64,000 nt of DNA from Microthyrium microscopicum (GCA_010405405.1 MU004230.1:2563744-2627743); one strand, 5' to 3'. Counted from the first letter of the stretch, positions 33,975-45,836 are shown. Program-made: numbers and translations. Notes: generated by a model from the letters alone, not told the origin.

Positions 33975-35731
33975 CTACCACGCCGTGATATCATCAACCT
34001 CACTAACCATCCCTTTGCCCGCCACACTAGGCCCACTCTCCGTGGCCTCCGCCTCGGCATCTGACTCCCTCTCCATAATATCAGGCAACACCTCCTTCAT
34101 AAACGACACCAAGTGCGCATTCACCTGTTCAAACTCTAGCAAAAACGCATCATGGCCTTCACTGCTGTCTATCGTCTTCAAAACAGCGTTCGGTATCGTC
34201 GCCGCCAACTCCTCCTGCTCCGCAAATGTGAATAGCCCGTCGCTCTGTATCCCCAAGACCAGTGTTGGCTGTGAAATCGTCGCTAGCGCTGCGTGGAGCG
34301 GATCTTCGCCATCCTCCACGCCTTCAAAGTCGCGGTTCCGACTCACGTCGTGCGTATCTAGTTTGCGCGTTATGGCGATGTAGCAGTTCGCATCGAAGCG
34401 ACTTATGAACTTGTCTCCTTGGTATCGTAGGTACGACTGCGCAGAGAAGTAGGTTGGTGTACGCTTTTTGGGGCCTGCGCTGGGTGGTGGGGTAAGTGGT
34501 TCGGGTGTTCCGCTGAATTCGGGGTCTAGGACTGCTGTGCTCGTTGCGGTGGAGATCTTAGAGGTGGAGGTGGTGACAGCGGATGTGGGTGCAATGGAAG
34601 GTGGAGGCAGGCTATTGATGGAAGCGGTACTGTTTACTCGCGAAGGCCGCGGTGAGCCGGCGTGTTTGTGTCCGTCGTTGTGGATGGCAAAGTGGTGGTT
34701 TCCGTTGTATTGTGCTGTGTTGATGTTTTGGCGGCGTGATGGGTCAGGGATGTTGCGGCCGAAGCGCTTTTCGAAGGAATCTCGGCTGCGATAGGTTAAG
34801 AGAGCGGACATGCGGGCTGCGCCGAGACCAGTGGATGGTGGCTAGTAGTAAGGGTCAGTTGGGTCGCAGAAGGCCGGTGATGGTCAATAGGAAAACATAC
34901 GTCGTCTTGGGCATAGTAGCCGTCGTCGTATTTGGGGTCGCTGTAGATGCTTTGGCGCTGCGCTTCACCCCAGCTGATACCCCAAGCGCTATATCGTGCA
35001 GATGTTGCGATGGGGATGATACTTCGAACGTAGTCTTGTCCAAGGAAAGCGAACTCTAGGACTGTACCACCGCCCATTGAACCGCCGATGACTGTGGCGG
35101 TCTGCCGCACTCCGAGGTCGTCTAGGACGATTTTGAAGATACTATAGTCATTAGGATAGTCATCATATGCTACGGATATCCATATACTTACTTCACATCG
35201 TCTCTAATCGTAGTCAGAGGAAACTCTGGCCCATAAATGCCTTGACTACGATCTCCATTCTTGCTCGTCACCGGGCTCGCACTTCCATACGGACTGCCCA
35301 GGCAATTGAAGCAGACTACAAAGAATCTTGACTTGTCGAAAGCCTTGCCAGAGCCTCCCAGTAATGGGCCCCACCAGTCAGCGACGTCAGCACTTCCAGT
35401 CAGTGCGTGACATATGACCATGCAGTTGTCGCCATTGGGTGACAGCTTTCCAAAGGTCTTGTAAGCTACGGGCACGTTCTCAAGAGTGACGCCAGATTCC
35501 AGGGCAAATGAAGGCACAATTGCAATTGTTTGGCTCGGAACCAGATTGGCATATTGATTTTCTGGTTGGGTATAAACTCGTTCTGCATGTGAAAGTTAGT
35601 ATAAATTTTTACGGATATAAATTGTGACCGGGGATGATGGGCGACAAACCGAATGGTTTATGTGAGCCATTGGCCCTTGTAGATTCTGGTGTGGCAGCCA
35701 TGATCTTCGATCTCTGAATTTTGAAGGACAT
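33975..35731 (-). CDS. MET2: Homoserine O-acetyltransferase
   Basis: Four exons, reading down: 35731-35650, 35582-35192, 35141-34901, 34841-33975; 526 aa. The enzyme acetylates L-homoserine with acetyl-CoA, the first committed step from homoserine to methionine. It is an alpha/beta-hydrolase: nucleophile Ser179 in GGSMGGG, Asp439 in GIQSDGLF and His468 in EGHDAF form the triad, and NCLGSPYGSASP is a family block. A Ser/Thr/Pro-rich insert of about 90 residues (about 277-366) splits the lid region; such inserts are seen in filamentous fungi but not in bacteria. An ATG at 35701 (MAATPES) has an equally good context and may be the real start. Serine O-acetyltransferases of fungi are related, so the acyl acceptor is not fully certain. 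Confidence 0.88.
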
Positions 35732-36867
35732 TGTCTGGGGATATACGAGGTGGACCAGTGTCCAAATAGTGACACACTTGTACTTGGTTTGTTGTCAAAA
35801 AAATGGCATGCATAAGCTCGGGATCTGAGAAGTACTCACTTTTTACCGTAGAATCCAGATCCCGGACGATGGCGAAATCCTTAACAACACACTTGTATCA
35901 AAATCACATCATTTCGAAATACACGTGACGGATGATATACATGTGCACAGAGGTGATATCTAATCCTGATCGGAAAGCGAAGAATTATCTATTTTATCAG
36001 TACTTTGATTTTGAGGTTGGAGTCATACAATTATTACATTATGCATCTCGAGAATGTGGCATGCAACGTGCCATTTCCAGCTCCAGCTTCTACCACGTCA
36101 GCGTTACGGTCAAGCATGAACATTGCAATGCCAATCACGACCATGTAGAAATGTAATATTCTATATTTCACGAGGAATGAAATGACTTGGCCATGTCAAA
36201 TCGTTCATCGATTCATGTAAAAAGTCATTGATGGCTTTGCAATACTTCAGTGATCAAAATCTGATTTTTGATTGCAGAGTCAAGTCGTATTGCACAACAT
36301 CAATTTAGTAGTACTTTCACTTACTCTTCTGCCATACTGCAATAATCTTCGGTCGTAATGGCGCCACAATCTGTAGGTTAAGAGAGACGGTCCCTCGTCA
36401 TACAAAGTGGTTGTAGAAATCTCAAGGGCTCGGAAGTTGAAGGATAGATAGACCGCTCTCAAAGCGGCAAGGCAAATTACTACTCGATATTAACATGACA
36501 GCATCGCTGCTAGTTTCCCCTGAATATGATGTAGCGATATTTCCTCGCTAGTCCTCTAAATGACTTTTGCTTATTGAATCTGTTGGCTTATTGGTGCTTT
36601 GGTAGTGGTGAACGACACTCGTCTCACACGATGAACATGTACACGCTCGTTCCCGGTGTTACTATGCCAATCGAGCCCAGCCTTGTCCATATAAAGGACT
36701 AAGGGTGCAATCAACCAGTATTGATTCTTCGTCACCAGCATAGAGTGGGATAATTTTGTTGCACGTTCTTACTGTTTGTGCTCCATGATATAAGAGAGTG
36801 GTCAGACCGGGCGCTGGCTGAAGTCAGTTTGGAAAATCCTCATACATCCATACCAAGAAAATTCAAA
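35732..36867. promoter_or_regulatory. Divergent promoter region of MET2 and the SOD gene
   Basis: No gene seen. On the MET2 side, TCACGTG (minus strand, 35922-35928) lies about 190 nt before the ATG and a near CYS3-type word ATGGCATGCAT (35803-35813) about 72 nt before it. On the SOD side, ATATAAAG near 36690 is a TATA-box candidate about 175 nt before the ATG. Confidence 0.35.
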
Positions 36868-37404
36868 ATGAAGTCTGCAATCGTTCTCTCTCTGCTCACA
36901 TCTCTGGCCCTTGCGGCCCCATCGGCCTTTGCTCCCATCCACGCAAAGGTTGCTCTCAAGGGAGACACTCCAGAGTCCAAGGTCGCTGGCACAATCACGC
37001 TGTCGCAAGAATCTCCTGATGCCGCAACCACCATCACATACGACATCACTGGCCTGACCCCCAACGCCGAGCGTGGCTTCCACGTTCACACCTCCGGTGA
37101 TATTGCCAAGGGATGTGCTGGCGCTGGTGGCCACTACAACCCCTTCAACAAGGACCATGGCGCACCAACTGACGCTGACCGTCACGTCGGAGATCTAGGA
37201 AACATCAAGTCTGATGCCAAGGGCGAGGCCAAGGGTACCATCACAGACAAGTTGGTCAAGCTCTCCGGCCCCGAATCTGTTCTTAACCGCGCGATCGTTG
37301 TCCACGCTGGCACCGATGATCTTGGAAAGGGAACGAGTGCGGATTCGAAGAAGACTGGAAATGCTGGTGGTCGACCGGCTTGCGGTGTGATTACTGCGGC
37401 ATAG
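36868..37404 (+). CDS. Secreted Cu/Zn superoxide dismutase
   Basis: An intronless 178-aa frame. Residues 1-17 ([17 protein letters not shown]) form a signal peptide with cleavage likely before Pro18. The mature part is a complete Cu/Zn SOD: copper ligands His72, His74, His89 and His146; zinc ligands His89, His97, His106 and Asp109; active-site Arg169; and the disulfide pair Cys83-Cys172. It should dismutate superoxide outside the cell or in the cell wall. The active-site sequence stays close to the cytosolic type ([22 protein letters not shown]) and there is no GPI-anchor tail, unlike yeast-type SOD5 proteins. No in-frame ATG lies upstream. Confidence 0.92.
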   Translation: MKSAIVLSLLTSLALAAPSAFAPIHAKVALKGDTPESKVAGTITLSQESPDAATTITYDITGLTPNAERGFHVHTSGDIAKGCAGAGGHYNPFNKDHGAPTDADRHVGDLGNIKSDAKGEAKGTITDKLVKLSGPESVLNRAIVVHAGTDDLGKGTSADSKKTGNAGGRPACGVITAA

Positions 37405-38072
37405 ATGGGCTATGAACCGTCTTGCTGTTTAGCCTTGTGTTGCTGTAGCGATGTTTACGCTTAGTATAGTGGACACGAATATCAAAAAGTGTAACATTTG
37501 GAATGATTCCATGAAGTGAGCATGCTGAGTGAGGTTTGAAAGCCCGAGTTCGTGAAGGCGCGAAGCTGCGAGCTTTATACGCGTCAAACTGGCCGGCGTT
37601 GGGTTACATAAAGCTTTAGAGCAGGATTGAGCAAATAATTTGAGAATAGATGAGGAGCAAGTAAGGTAAAGACAAGATGTGTGTAGAAGAAATGGTTGAG
37701 ACCAAAAAGGGTAAGCTCTTCAAGATGACTGGACTGGACTGGCCAACTGTGGGGCATGTCAAGCGGGCAACGGGTCACTCTTATTCGGCCAACACTAACC
37801 CACTCACTCCATCCCAGCAGACATTTACTCCAGAAGAGAATTTTGATATTGCTTCAATCTTCTTCATCGCCTGAATCCAAACAAGATTGGTCACTACTAC
37901 GAGGCCAACACTCCCTACAACCGCGTGTGACGTAGCTGGGTTAGAATCTGATCGGGCACCAGTCGGTAGCAACCCAATTTACTACCATCGCCGGTCCATA
38001 ATTTAATTTTTGCCTGCTCTTCTCTACTATCTCTACTACTCTCTCCAATCTAATACCATACAAATCCACATC
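37405..38072. other. 3' flank of the SOD gene and SUP35 promoter
   Basis: Nothing coding is supported. Pyrimidine-rich sequence (TCTACTATCTCTACTACTCTC) lies just upstream of the SUP35 start. Confidence 0.35.
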
Positions 38073-40385
38073 ATGTCGGACCTTAACTCCTGGGAAGGTA
38101 TGTTTGGCCTTGGAATACTTTGACAATCAATGATGATGCTAAACCTCCCCAAGACGACAAAGACGCGCAAGAGGAAAGTCTCCCTCAGCAAACCCAGCGC
38201 ATGAACCTTAACAACGCCCAAGCCCCTACCTTCCAACCCGGTGCTGCCACTTTCCAGCCTGGCGCTGCCTCATTTCAACCCGCATACTCACAATATCAAC
38301 AATACGGAGGAGGTTATAACCAACAGCAGCAGTACCCACAATATGGTTATGGTGGCTATGGTCAACAAGGGCAGCAGGGTCAACAAGCTCAACAGTTCCA
38401 GCAGTACGGTGGATACAACCAACAATATGGCCAATATGGCTACAACCAGCAACAACCCAACTACAATACACAACAAGCGCAACAAGCGGCACCAGTAACC
38501 ATCGCACAACGACCTGGCGGCGCCGACAGCGCTCAAGCTCCAGCAGCCTCGAAGCCGGCAGCGGATCCCTCAGCAGCTCCAAAGGCCAAAGTTCTGTCCA
38601 TAGGACTTGATTCTTCAGCGAAAGTAGAGAAGACCGGAGGAACTAAAGTACTGAGCATTGGTGGACCTGCACCACCAAAGCAAGATTCGTCAAAAGCTGC
38701 ACCCGAGGCAGGAAATAAAGTCGCCGCTGCTAAAGCGATCGAAAAGACTGGAGATGCTCCAGCAGCAAAATCAAGTGGCAAGACCTCACCCGCTCCATCA
38801 TCAGGGAAGGATTCTCCTGGTCCAGCAGACAAGGCGCCAGTAAAAGATGTCGATGCTGTTGCAAAAGAACAGGAAGCGGATGTAGACGAGAGCATTCTTG
38901 CTGAAGTTTATGGCAAGGAACACGTCAACGTCATCTTCCTCGGTCATGTTGATGCTGGCAAATCTACTCTTGGTGGATCGATTTTATACGCGACTGGTAT
39001 GGTAGACGAACGGACGATGGAAAAATATAAGCGAGAGGCAAAAGAGGCTGGGCGAGAGACGTGGTACCTATCGTGGGCACTTGATCTCACGAAAGAGGAG
39101 CGAGCCAAAGGGAAAACGGTTGAAGGCAAGTTGTTATACATGTTCCGGCTCCATGATATGCTTCTAATATATAACAGTTGGACGCGGGTTCTTCGAGACT
39201 GAAAAGCGTCGATATTCTATCCTCGATGCTCCAGGCCACAAGACCTTTGTGCCAAGCATGATTGGAGGTGCCTCTCAAGCCGATGGTAAGTCTTTCTTAA
39301 AGAAAAAAAGAAAGGAGCAGTCATTAATGTAATGATTAGTTGGTGTTTTGGTCATTTCGGCAAGAAAGGGCGAGTACGAGACAGGCTTCGAAAAGGGTGG
39401 ACAAACTCGAGAGCATGCGATACTTGCCAAGACGCAAGGAGTCAACAAGCTTGTTGTCGCTGTCAATAAAATGGATGACCCAACGGTCGAATGGAGCGAG
39501 GCTCGCTATAAGGAGTGTACCACTAAGCTCGCTGCCTTCCTCAAGGGCGTCGGTTACAACCCAAAGACAGATCTCGTATTCATGCCAATCAGCGCGCAAA
39601 CAACCCTAGGTATCAAGGACCGAATACCCAAGGATGTCTGCCCATGGTTCGATGGCCCATCCCTGCTGGAGTACCTCGATGGCATGCAAGCGTTGGAGAG
39701 AAAACTCAACGCACCTCTCATGATGCCTATCGCCGCAAAGTACAAAGACATGGGAACCATGATCGAGGGCAAGATCGAAGCTGGTGTACTAAAAAAAGAG
39801 AATACATACCTCATGATGCCTAATCGCGAAAAGGTGCATATCTCAGCACTTTACGGCGGTGAAACTGAAGAGGAGATTCCAATGGCTACATGTGGAGAGC
39901 AGGTGCGACTACGACTCCGGGGTATTGAGGAAGAAGACATCTTTCCAGGATTCGTGTTGTGCAGCCCGTCTCGACCGGTGCATTGCGTTCGAGCTTTCGA
40001 GGCCCAGATCGTGGTCCTGGAATTGCGCTCTATCCTAAGTGCTGGGTTCAACTGCGTGCTGCACGTTCATAGTGCACAGGAAGAGGTAACTTTTGCCGCT
40101 CTGCTACACAAGCTTGAGAAGGGAACTGGACGGAAGAGTAAGAAGGCTCCTGGATTCGCTACCAAGGGCATGAGTATTATTGCTCGCTTGGAGGTTATAG
40201 GGGGCGCGGGAAGCATTTGCGTTGAAAAGTTCGAGGACTGTAAGTTCTCCGCACTTTCTTACTGACTTAGCGAAGACTGACAACTTTTAGATGCTCAACT
40301 TGGTCGATTCACTCTGCGTGATCAGGGTCAAACAATTGCCATTGGCAAAATCACTAAGCTGATATTGGATGCTGAGGCAGAATAA
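38073..40385 (+). CDS. SUP35: Translation termination factor eRF3 (Sup35) with prion-like N-domain
   Basis: Five exons: 38073-38097, 38154-39125, 39178-39285, 39340-40239, 40291-40385; 699 aa. eRF3 is the GTPase that works with eRF1 to release finished proteins from ribosomes. The head (about residues 48-125) is rich in Gln, Asn, Tyr and Gly with QYGGYNQ-like repeats, as in yeast prion-forming Sup35. A charged middle follows, ending in VDESILAEVYGKEHVN. The GTPase domain (from about 266) has GHVDAGKST (G1), DAPGHKTF (G3) and NKMD (G4), then two beta-barrel domains with GTMIEGKIEAG, GFVLCSP and FTLRDQGQTIAIG. Intron 2 has a GC donor (G|GCAAGT at 39126); the nearby GTTGTT would break the frame, and the GC-AG junction rebuilds KTVEVGRGFFETE. 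Confidence 0.95.
39126..39177 (+). other. GC-AG intron in SUP35
   Basis: Donor AAG|GCAAGT and acceptor ATAACAG bound a 52-nt intron with a CTAAT branch word. GC-AG introns are a known minor class with an otherwise perfect donor consensus, as here. Confidence 0.85.
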
Positions 40386-42106
40386 ATGAGGATTTCGCTT
40401 GACTGATCCTTCTTGTTTATGTGGACTCTACGAGCTTCCATACGACGCTTCTAGCTCCTCTGCTGCGTTTGCCAATGGACGTTCTGACAGTTTGACCCTG
40501 GAAGCTGTGATCAGCATGGCTTGACAGGTGAGGTTTTGCATAGGACAATACGATATCTGTTCTGCGGCCTCCCGTGATGTACCAAGGGAGAGTAAATTTG
40601 AACCTTCTTGGTTCGGTAGATAAGCTTAACATCCAATGAAGAGGATCCGTACCATTCCATATATTCTATACACGTGTGTCTAGTCTGCTAAAACTCTGAT
40701 AGTATCCTTATCAATCCATATATTTTATATCCTAGTTCGATGAAATTGCTGTGGTTAGATAACCACTTTTCAGTTGCCAGGTTGCCTTCTATCTGCCAGC
40801 AAATGCTCACTTTTCCCCTTTATTTGGATCCTCTTTCATCTGATTGCAAACTAGATTCGGCATCCTGCAGACGATGCATAAGGAAACGATCGTTTCGACA
40901 AATTGCTGCATTCTTCTCGCACGCTAGACTACACACTACCCGTCCATTGATGTACCTACCCGCTCGCTGTACACCACATGCTCTCGGAGTCATACTCTGA
41001 TGAACCAAAGGATTTAATATCCCGCCTAAATGTACCGAGGTCTGCGATACATAATTATTATGAAGGACACTTAGAAATTGATCAATCAACAATTTCCGTC
41101 AACGAGTTACGAGATATGGCGGAGGCAAACATCGTCGTTTGCAAAGCCAACGTGGTATTGTGCTACTTGGAGTACTATGCCTCGGACGTATCAAAGCGCG
41201 CTGTCAGATTCTGTAAATTGTCGGATGAAAGCAAAATCCCAGGTATCGGCATTTCTTGCTTTGTCCTACACCCTCATATATCAAATCATCAAGGGAAACC
41301 AGTTGTGCAAACTGAGGGCCAGCAAGCACCAGAGTTGAAACCTTGTGTTTGTATCCTTTCGGAAGAAGGCATATCTACTCCGAGGTAATTTCCAACAATG
41401 CATCTATCCATCCACTGATCAGCACCACAGAGTCTTCATGATGACATAGACATGCCTACTTGAGTTTCATGCGACCAGTTGAAGTAAGATGCCGTCTCTG
41501 CGTGCGACAAAGACCCAGACATTATATGTACAGACACACGGATAGGAACTGACCGGTCAATTCTCCTGGGCTTCTCATCCGTGGGCAGAATCACTCGATA
41601 AGCCAGAAGTTGCCCAAAAGTTTTACCTGCAACTGTAATTGTGCTCTGATGAGGAGTACGAATCCGGCAGGCAGAATCAACGTTTGATACTGGCTAGGCT
41701 TTGAGGACATGTCTGCCTTCCATACAAGGAAGACTTGCTAGACATCCGTCGGTAGGAGTTGTTGCTGTCACATATTCCGATGCCTTCTTCTAGTACAGTT
41801 TTTATGCCGAGGATGTGCTAGAACCCAAACGACTTTCACGGCCGCTTGCATAGACTGGTGAAGCAAAGATGTCCACTGCTGGTTGCACAGGCTGGAGCAT
41901 TGCGGAAGCAAGCGCTTGGGAATCTGCTTCTGGAATCGAACGATCAGATGAGAATAGCTTGGTTTTAAGCTATCCATATATATTGAGCATCACTGGCCGG
42001 CTACTTATGGTGTCTGATGTTGAAGATATCTACTTCATCTTTTCCATTTACGCTAAATAATTCTCAAGCATTACCTTGCATTTTCGTTTGTCTTGCTTTC
42101 ATAGGT
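40386..42106. other. 1.7 kb intergenic region
   Basis: Between SUP35 and the Zn2Cys6 gene. One plain ATG-started frame of 136 codons is listed separately; otherwise nothing is recognised. Confidence 0.35.
40978..41388 (+). CDS. Hypothetical small protein (doubtful)
   Basis: A 136-aa intronless frame from ATG to stop (TAA at 41386). The sequence is of ordinary composition (for example DEPKDLISRLNV and NELRDMAEANIVVCKANV) with no signal peptide, membrane segment or domain I recognise. It stands alone in a long intergenic gap. It could be a lineage-specific gene or a chance frame. Confidence 0.2.
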   Translation: MLSESYSDEPKDLISRLNVPRSAIHNYYEGHLEIDQSTISVNELRDMAEANIVVCKANVVLCYLEYYASDVSKRAVRFCKLSDESKIPGIGISCFVLHPHISNHQGKPVVQTEGQQAPELKPCVCILSEEGISTPR

Positions 42107-43234
42107 ATGGCTTCAGCTCCTGATACCTCTCCGCCGAGGCACGACGTCGAGACATCCCCGAATAGTAGCAGCATTGGCCAGTCTACTCCTGCCACAGGTT
42201 CAGGAGACTCAATACCATCCGCCACCGACGGAAGTGCCCATGGCGGCCGAGTTGAATCAGCGAGCGTTAATTCCAGCAGCAATTCTGAATTCACTGATTC
42301 TCAGCCTCCTTCGGGCGAGCAGGCTCACCATCGAGTTGGTCCTGAGAGACTACATCATAGAAAGCCCAGTATTGGACTGAGCTGCATCAGCTGTCAAGAA
42401 CGAAGGGTAATTTGTACATCACCGCTGCTTACCTAGCCGTCACTAACACATACCAGCAAAGATGCACCCCTAGCAAAAGAGGATGTCTTGCCTGTGAGCG
42501 AGGTCTCAAGCGCTGCATCTTCGACGGTGCCACAGTTTCTCGATATCAGCAAGACGACAGAAATACCATGGGAGATACGCGCCGCCCCCACGAGACCTCG
42601 CATGCCAGTGTTCCCACTCTGCCTGGAACGGATGGTGACCTTGAGATGGCGTACGACGACAATTACTCGTCCTCAGACACTGCAGTGCCGCTACTACCCC
42701 AACCACCAGCCATGACACTACCGCCGGCAAATATGCTGTATGGCCCGGACGGAGTTATCTACGAAGTTGGGAACAATCAGGCGGCGCACAGCGCGGGTTG
42801 GGGGAGGTTTGCTACAGCTGGCAACACATGCCATCCAGTACAGCATCCGGGATTGGATCCGCGTATGCGAGTGCCACACCAGCCATCCGGTCAGGGGTAT
42901 AGCCATGGACCAGAGGTAGAACACTCTAGAACATATTTGCCTGGCTATGAAATCGTGAAGTTTTCTAACAATGTTGTGTTAGGACCAGGACCATGCGAGT
43001 TGGACCCGGGAGCAGGTGACGAACGAGGTCACAGAGACGATGCTGGAGGCCATCAAGATGATGAGGAAGATGATGAAGGTGATGCTCAAGGTAGGTAACA
43101 TTGTTCCAATGATGCCATTTGTGCTTTGTTGTACATGAGTTACTGAATCTAATTCATTGGGCGATATATAGCACGATCTCATCGATATGGAGTACCCGTC
43201 CTCTGCAATGTGTGACAGCCTCAATCTAGGTTAG
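42107..43234 (+). CDS. Small Zn2Cys6 (binuclear zinc cluster) protein
   Basis: Four exons: 42107-42406, 42457-42915, 42983-43090, 43172-43234; 309 aa. The first intron falls inside the zinc cluster; splicing gives C-x2-C-x6-C-x6-C-x2-C-x6-C with cysteines at 93, 96, 103, 110, 113 and 120, an exact fit to the Zn2Cys6 DNA-binding fold. The N-terminus is Ser/Pro-rich. The fungal transcription-factor middle homology domain is missing, and the protein is short for the family. Near the C-terminus a predicted helix is strikingly Met/Lys-rich (AIKMMRKMMKVMLK) and could dimerise or bind a partner. The tail ends in SSAMCDSLNLG. Target genes cannot be inferred. Confidence 0.72.
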
Positions 43235-43959
43235 TGTCTGACCCACGACGCATGGCGATATGAGACAACGCGGTTTGGATATCGGTATCTGGAATATCTT
43301 AGTTTCCATTTTTTGTAAATGTGCCCTCCACTGTTTAAAAAGACCACAACAACAAAAAAGGTAGCATCCGTAGGTTTTTTGAGTGATTTTTGGTATGACA
43401 TGTTCTATGACATCGTTTGAAATACCCGCAATATAAGTCATCGCTTCAGGTCGCTTCAAATGTTCTTGTTGAAACCATGCATCAGTGATATTGTTCTTTC
43501 CAAGCATGCTCAAATATGAACACGGGCATCCTAGGCTTGCTCAGAGTTCTGGGACCATTACGCGATGTCAGCTTGACCAACAAAGTCTGCGCCTGGAATA
43601 CGGTGATTATCATAAAAATTGTAGACGTTGTTGAAAGACTGGAGGAGGAAGAGCTCAGAGGATGCATGTGATATAGGAGAACTTGCGCTAGTCCAACTCC
43701 GGCCTAGCGCTTGGCCGGCCATGGAATGAGTGAGGAACCACCGCAGGCGTCAGGTTAAGAGCCTCTCAGTTGTTCAGCATATCACCAAACCCATTCATCA
43801 ATCACTCGTTCACACGACAGTATCCTCTCAGCTAATTCTAAATTCCATCAACATACAATATCTTACTATCTCTTCACGAATCTCCAAAGCCTTCAAATCT
43901 CTTCTACTTGCCCAGATCTCCGTCGCCGCGTCAGCCTCCAAGAGGCCGCAACCAGAGGC
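43235..43959. other. Spacer between the Zn2Cys6 gene and SGF73
   Basis: Both neighbours are on +, so this is the SGF73 promoter. No gene seen. Confidence 0.35.
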
Positions 43960-45308
43960 ATGGCTGTAACCAACGGACCGCGTAAGAGTTTGTAGTCTCT
44001 GTCCCAAAGCCTGCGCTTCCCCAGTGCTAACGTATATACCAATAGCTCCGTCTGGAAACCAATCCGCCTCTCGCAATACCTCCACCGCCTCTACCGTCAT
44101 CGACCGCGGTGTGTACACCAAGCTCTATCCATCGGAAGAGAAGAAACAAGTGAAGGTGGTGGTAAAAAAGAAGGTACAACCAAGCCAAACAGATGCAGGC
44201 AACTGGCAAGATAGCAAGGCGTCGAAACCGAAACCAAAATCCTCAAATGCGCAATCCAAGAAATCCGATGCGCGGGGCCCCCAAACTGTAATCAATACGA
44301 TTGAGACTCGCATAGCCGCAACATACCCTTCCGGTCTAGCCTTTGAAGAAGCAAGCGATATGATCCAATGCAAGCACTGCAAGAAACCGGTCTATAAATC
44401 TGCCGCGCCAGAACACATCAAGGATTGTCTGCGGAAGAAGCAGGAGAAACTTCAAAAGAAGAAGGAAGCGAAAGAAGCCAAGGACGCTGCTCTTCGGAAA
44501 GAACGCAATGGAGGAATCTCGCCGGAGCCTGCGGACGATGCTGGAAAAGTTCAAAGCTCGGCGAAGAAGGGCGCAGTAGATGCAGATGGTGTCACAGGAG
44601 CAAAGAAAACTAGCAAGAAGCGCAAGGCTGAGGACGATGGTAAAGGCCCTAATGCGAAGAAAAAGAAGAAGGATGATCCCAAGCCCAAGACAGCGAAACC
44701 AAAGGGCCCAGTTGACGTTGAAAAGCAGTGCGGCGTTCTTCTTCCTAATGGCTCCATGTGCGCCAGAAGTCTGACTTGCAAGAGTCATAGTATGGGCGCG
44801 AAACGAGCGGTACCGGGACGAAGCATGCCGTACGATGTTTTATTGGCTCAATACCAGAAGAAGAATCAAGCCAAACTTCAACGTAAGTCAAATTCGCTTG
44901 CTCAAGTGACCCATATGCTAACCTTACCTTGCAGGTGCTGCTCTGGATGCCAATGCTCCATTACAAGATGATTTTGAGCCACAAGGCACAGTCGACTCTG
45001 ACGAAGAACGTGACAAGATCATGGACGCCATCAACGCATACTATCGTGAAGATCCAGTAACAGGAGCTCGGACGATGGGTTCTCCCCTCGAAACATGGAC
45101 TAGTGTGCCTGTTCGGAGACGGTATAACTACATCCGCCTTAAGGGCCAAATTCAACAATCAATCGGCGGCGTACATGGGAATAGACTCTTTGCACCTTCT
45201 ATGAATACAGGGTCGTATTTAGGCTCTGCTGTTGATTTACCGAGCGCGACGCTGGAGAGTTTTGATGGGAGTCGGAGAGGTTCGATTCGTAAAGCAAGCA
45301 TTGGATGA
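43960..45308 (+). CDS. SGF73: SAGA deubiquitinase-module subunit Sgf73 (ataxin-7 homologue)
   Basis: Exons 43960-43981, 44046-44882 and 44935-45308 give 410 aa. Sgf73 tethers the Ubp8/Sgf11/Sus1 H2B-deubiquitinase module to SAGA. A C2HC zinc finger, IQCKHCKKPVYKSAAPEHIKDC (about residues 113-134), corresponds to the part that contacts Ubp8. A Lys/Glu-rich linker follows. The SCA7 domain (about 233-280) shows the C-x-n-C-x4-C-x2-H zinc motif QCGVLLPNGSMCARSLTCKSH and the basic block GRSMPYDVLL that binds nucleosomes. Exon 1 codes for only seven residues plus one base. Confidence 0.92.
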
Positions 45309-45836
45309 GCAGATCAAGATTTTCATTACAGTTGAGCGTACCTCAAGCATATCGAAATGACTTTTACGACCCAAGTGTTGGGCATATTCACGTACTGCTT
45401 GGCTATGGACTTCACGACATCGCATGACAAAGGGATTCCATGATAGTCAGATTACTCATTACTCACTCATACAAAGCTTTCATACCCCGCGATTTCAGAA
45501 GATTTTCTTCTTCTTCAATGTCTTGGTCAAGCCAAAGCCATCAATGAAAAAAAGAGTGTTCGCCTTAGCCAGAGGTAGTGCAATACTGGCCAGACAGTGG
45601 GTCCAAGGCATGAGTGAGATGCGTTTTCCCCGAGGTCCCAAAAAATGCCTTATACTAGAGTAGGTTATGTAAGAAGAAGAAGAAGAGTTAGAGAATCTTG
45701 GGCATGATGCTCAGGCTTTATACCCTCTGCCAAGCAGACAATCTTAATGAGAGGCAGTTGCTTATGAGCTTGAAGTACAATGGGCAAGTACATTAGGAGA
45801 CAAGTGGTTCGAGATCAGACAAATTCATAGGAAGTT
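45309..45836. other. Convergent 3' spacer of SGF73 and the Nudix gene
   Basis: No feature seen apart from a short GAAGAA run near 45675. Confidence 0.35.

Noticed and set aside
44336-44788. 150-codon frame on the minus strand
   Set aside because: It is the antisense shadow of the Lys/Glu-rich coding region of SGF73.
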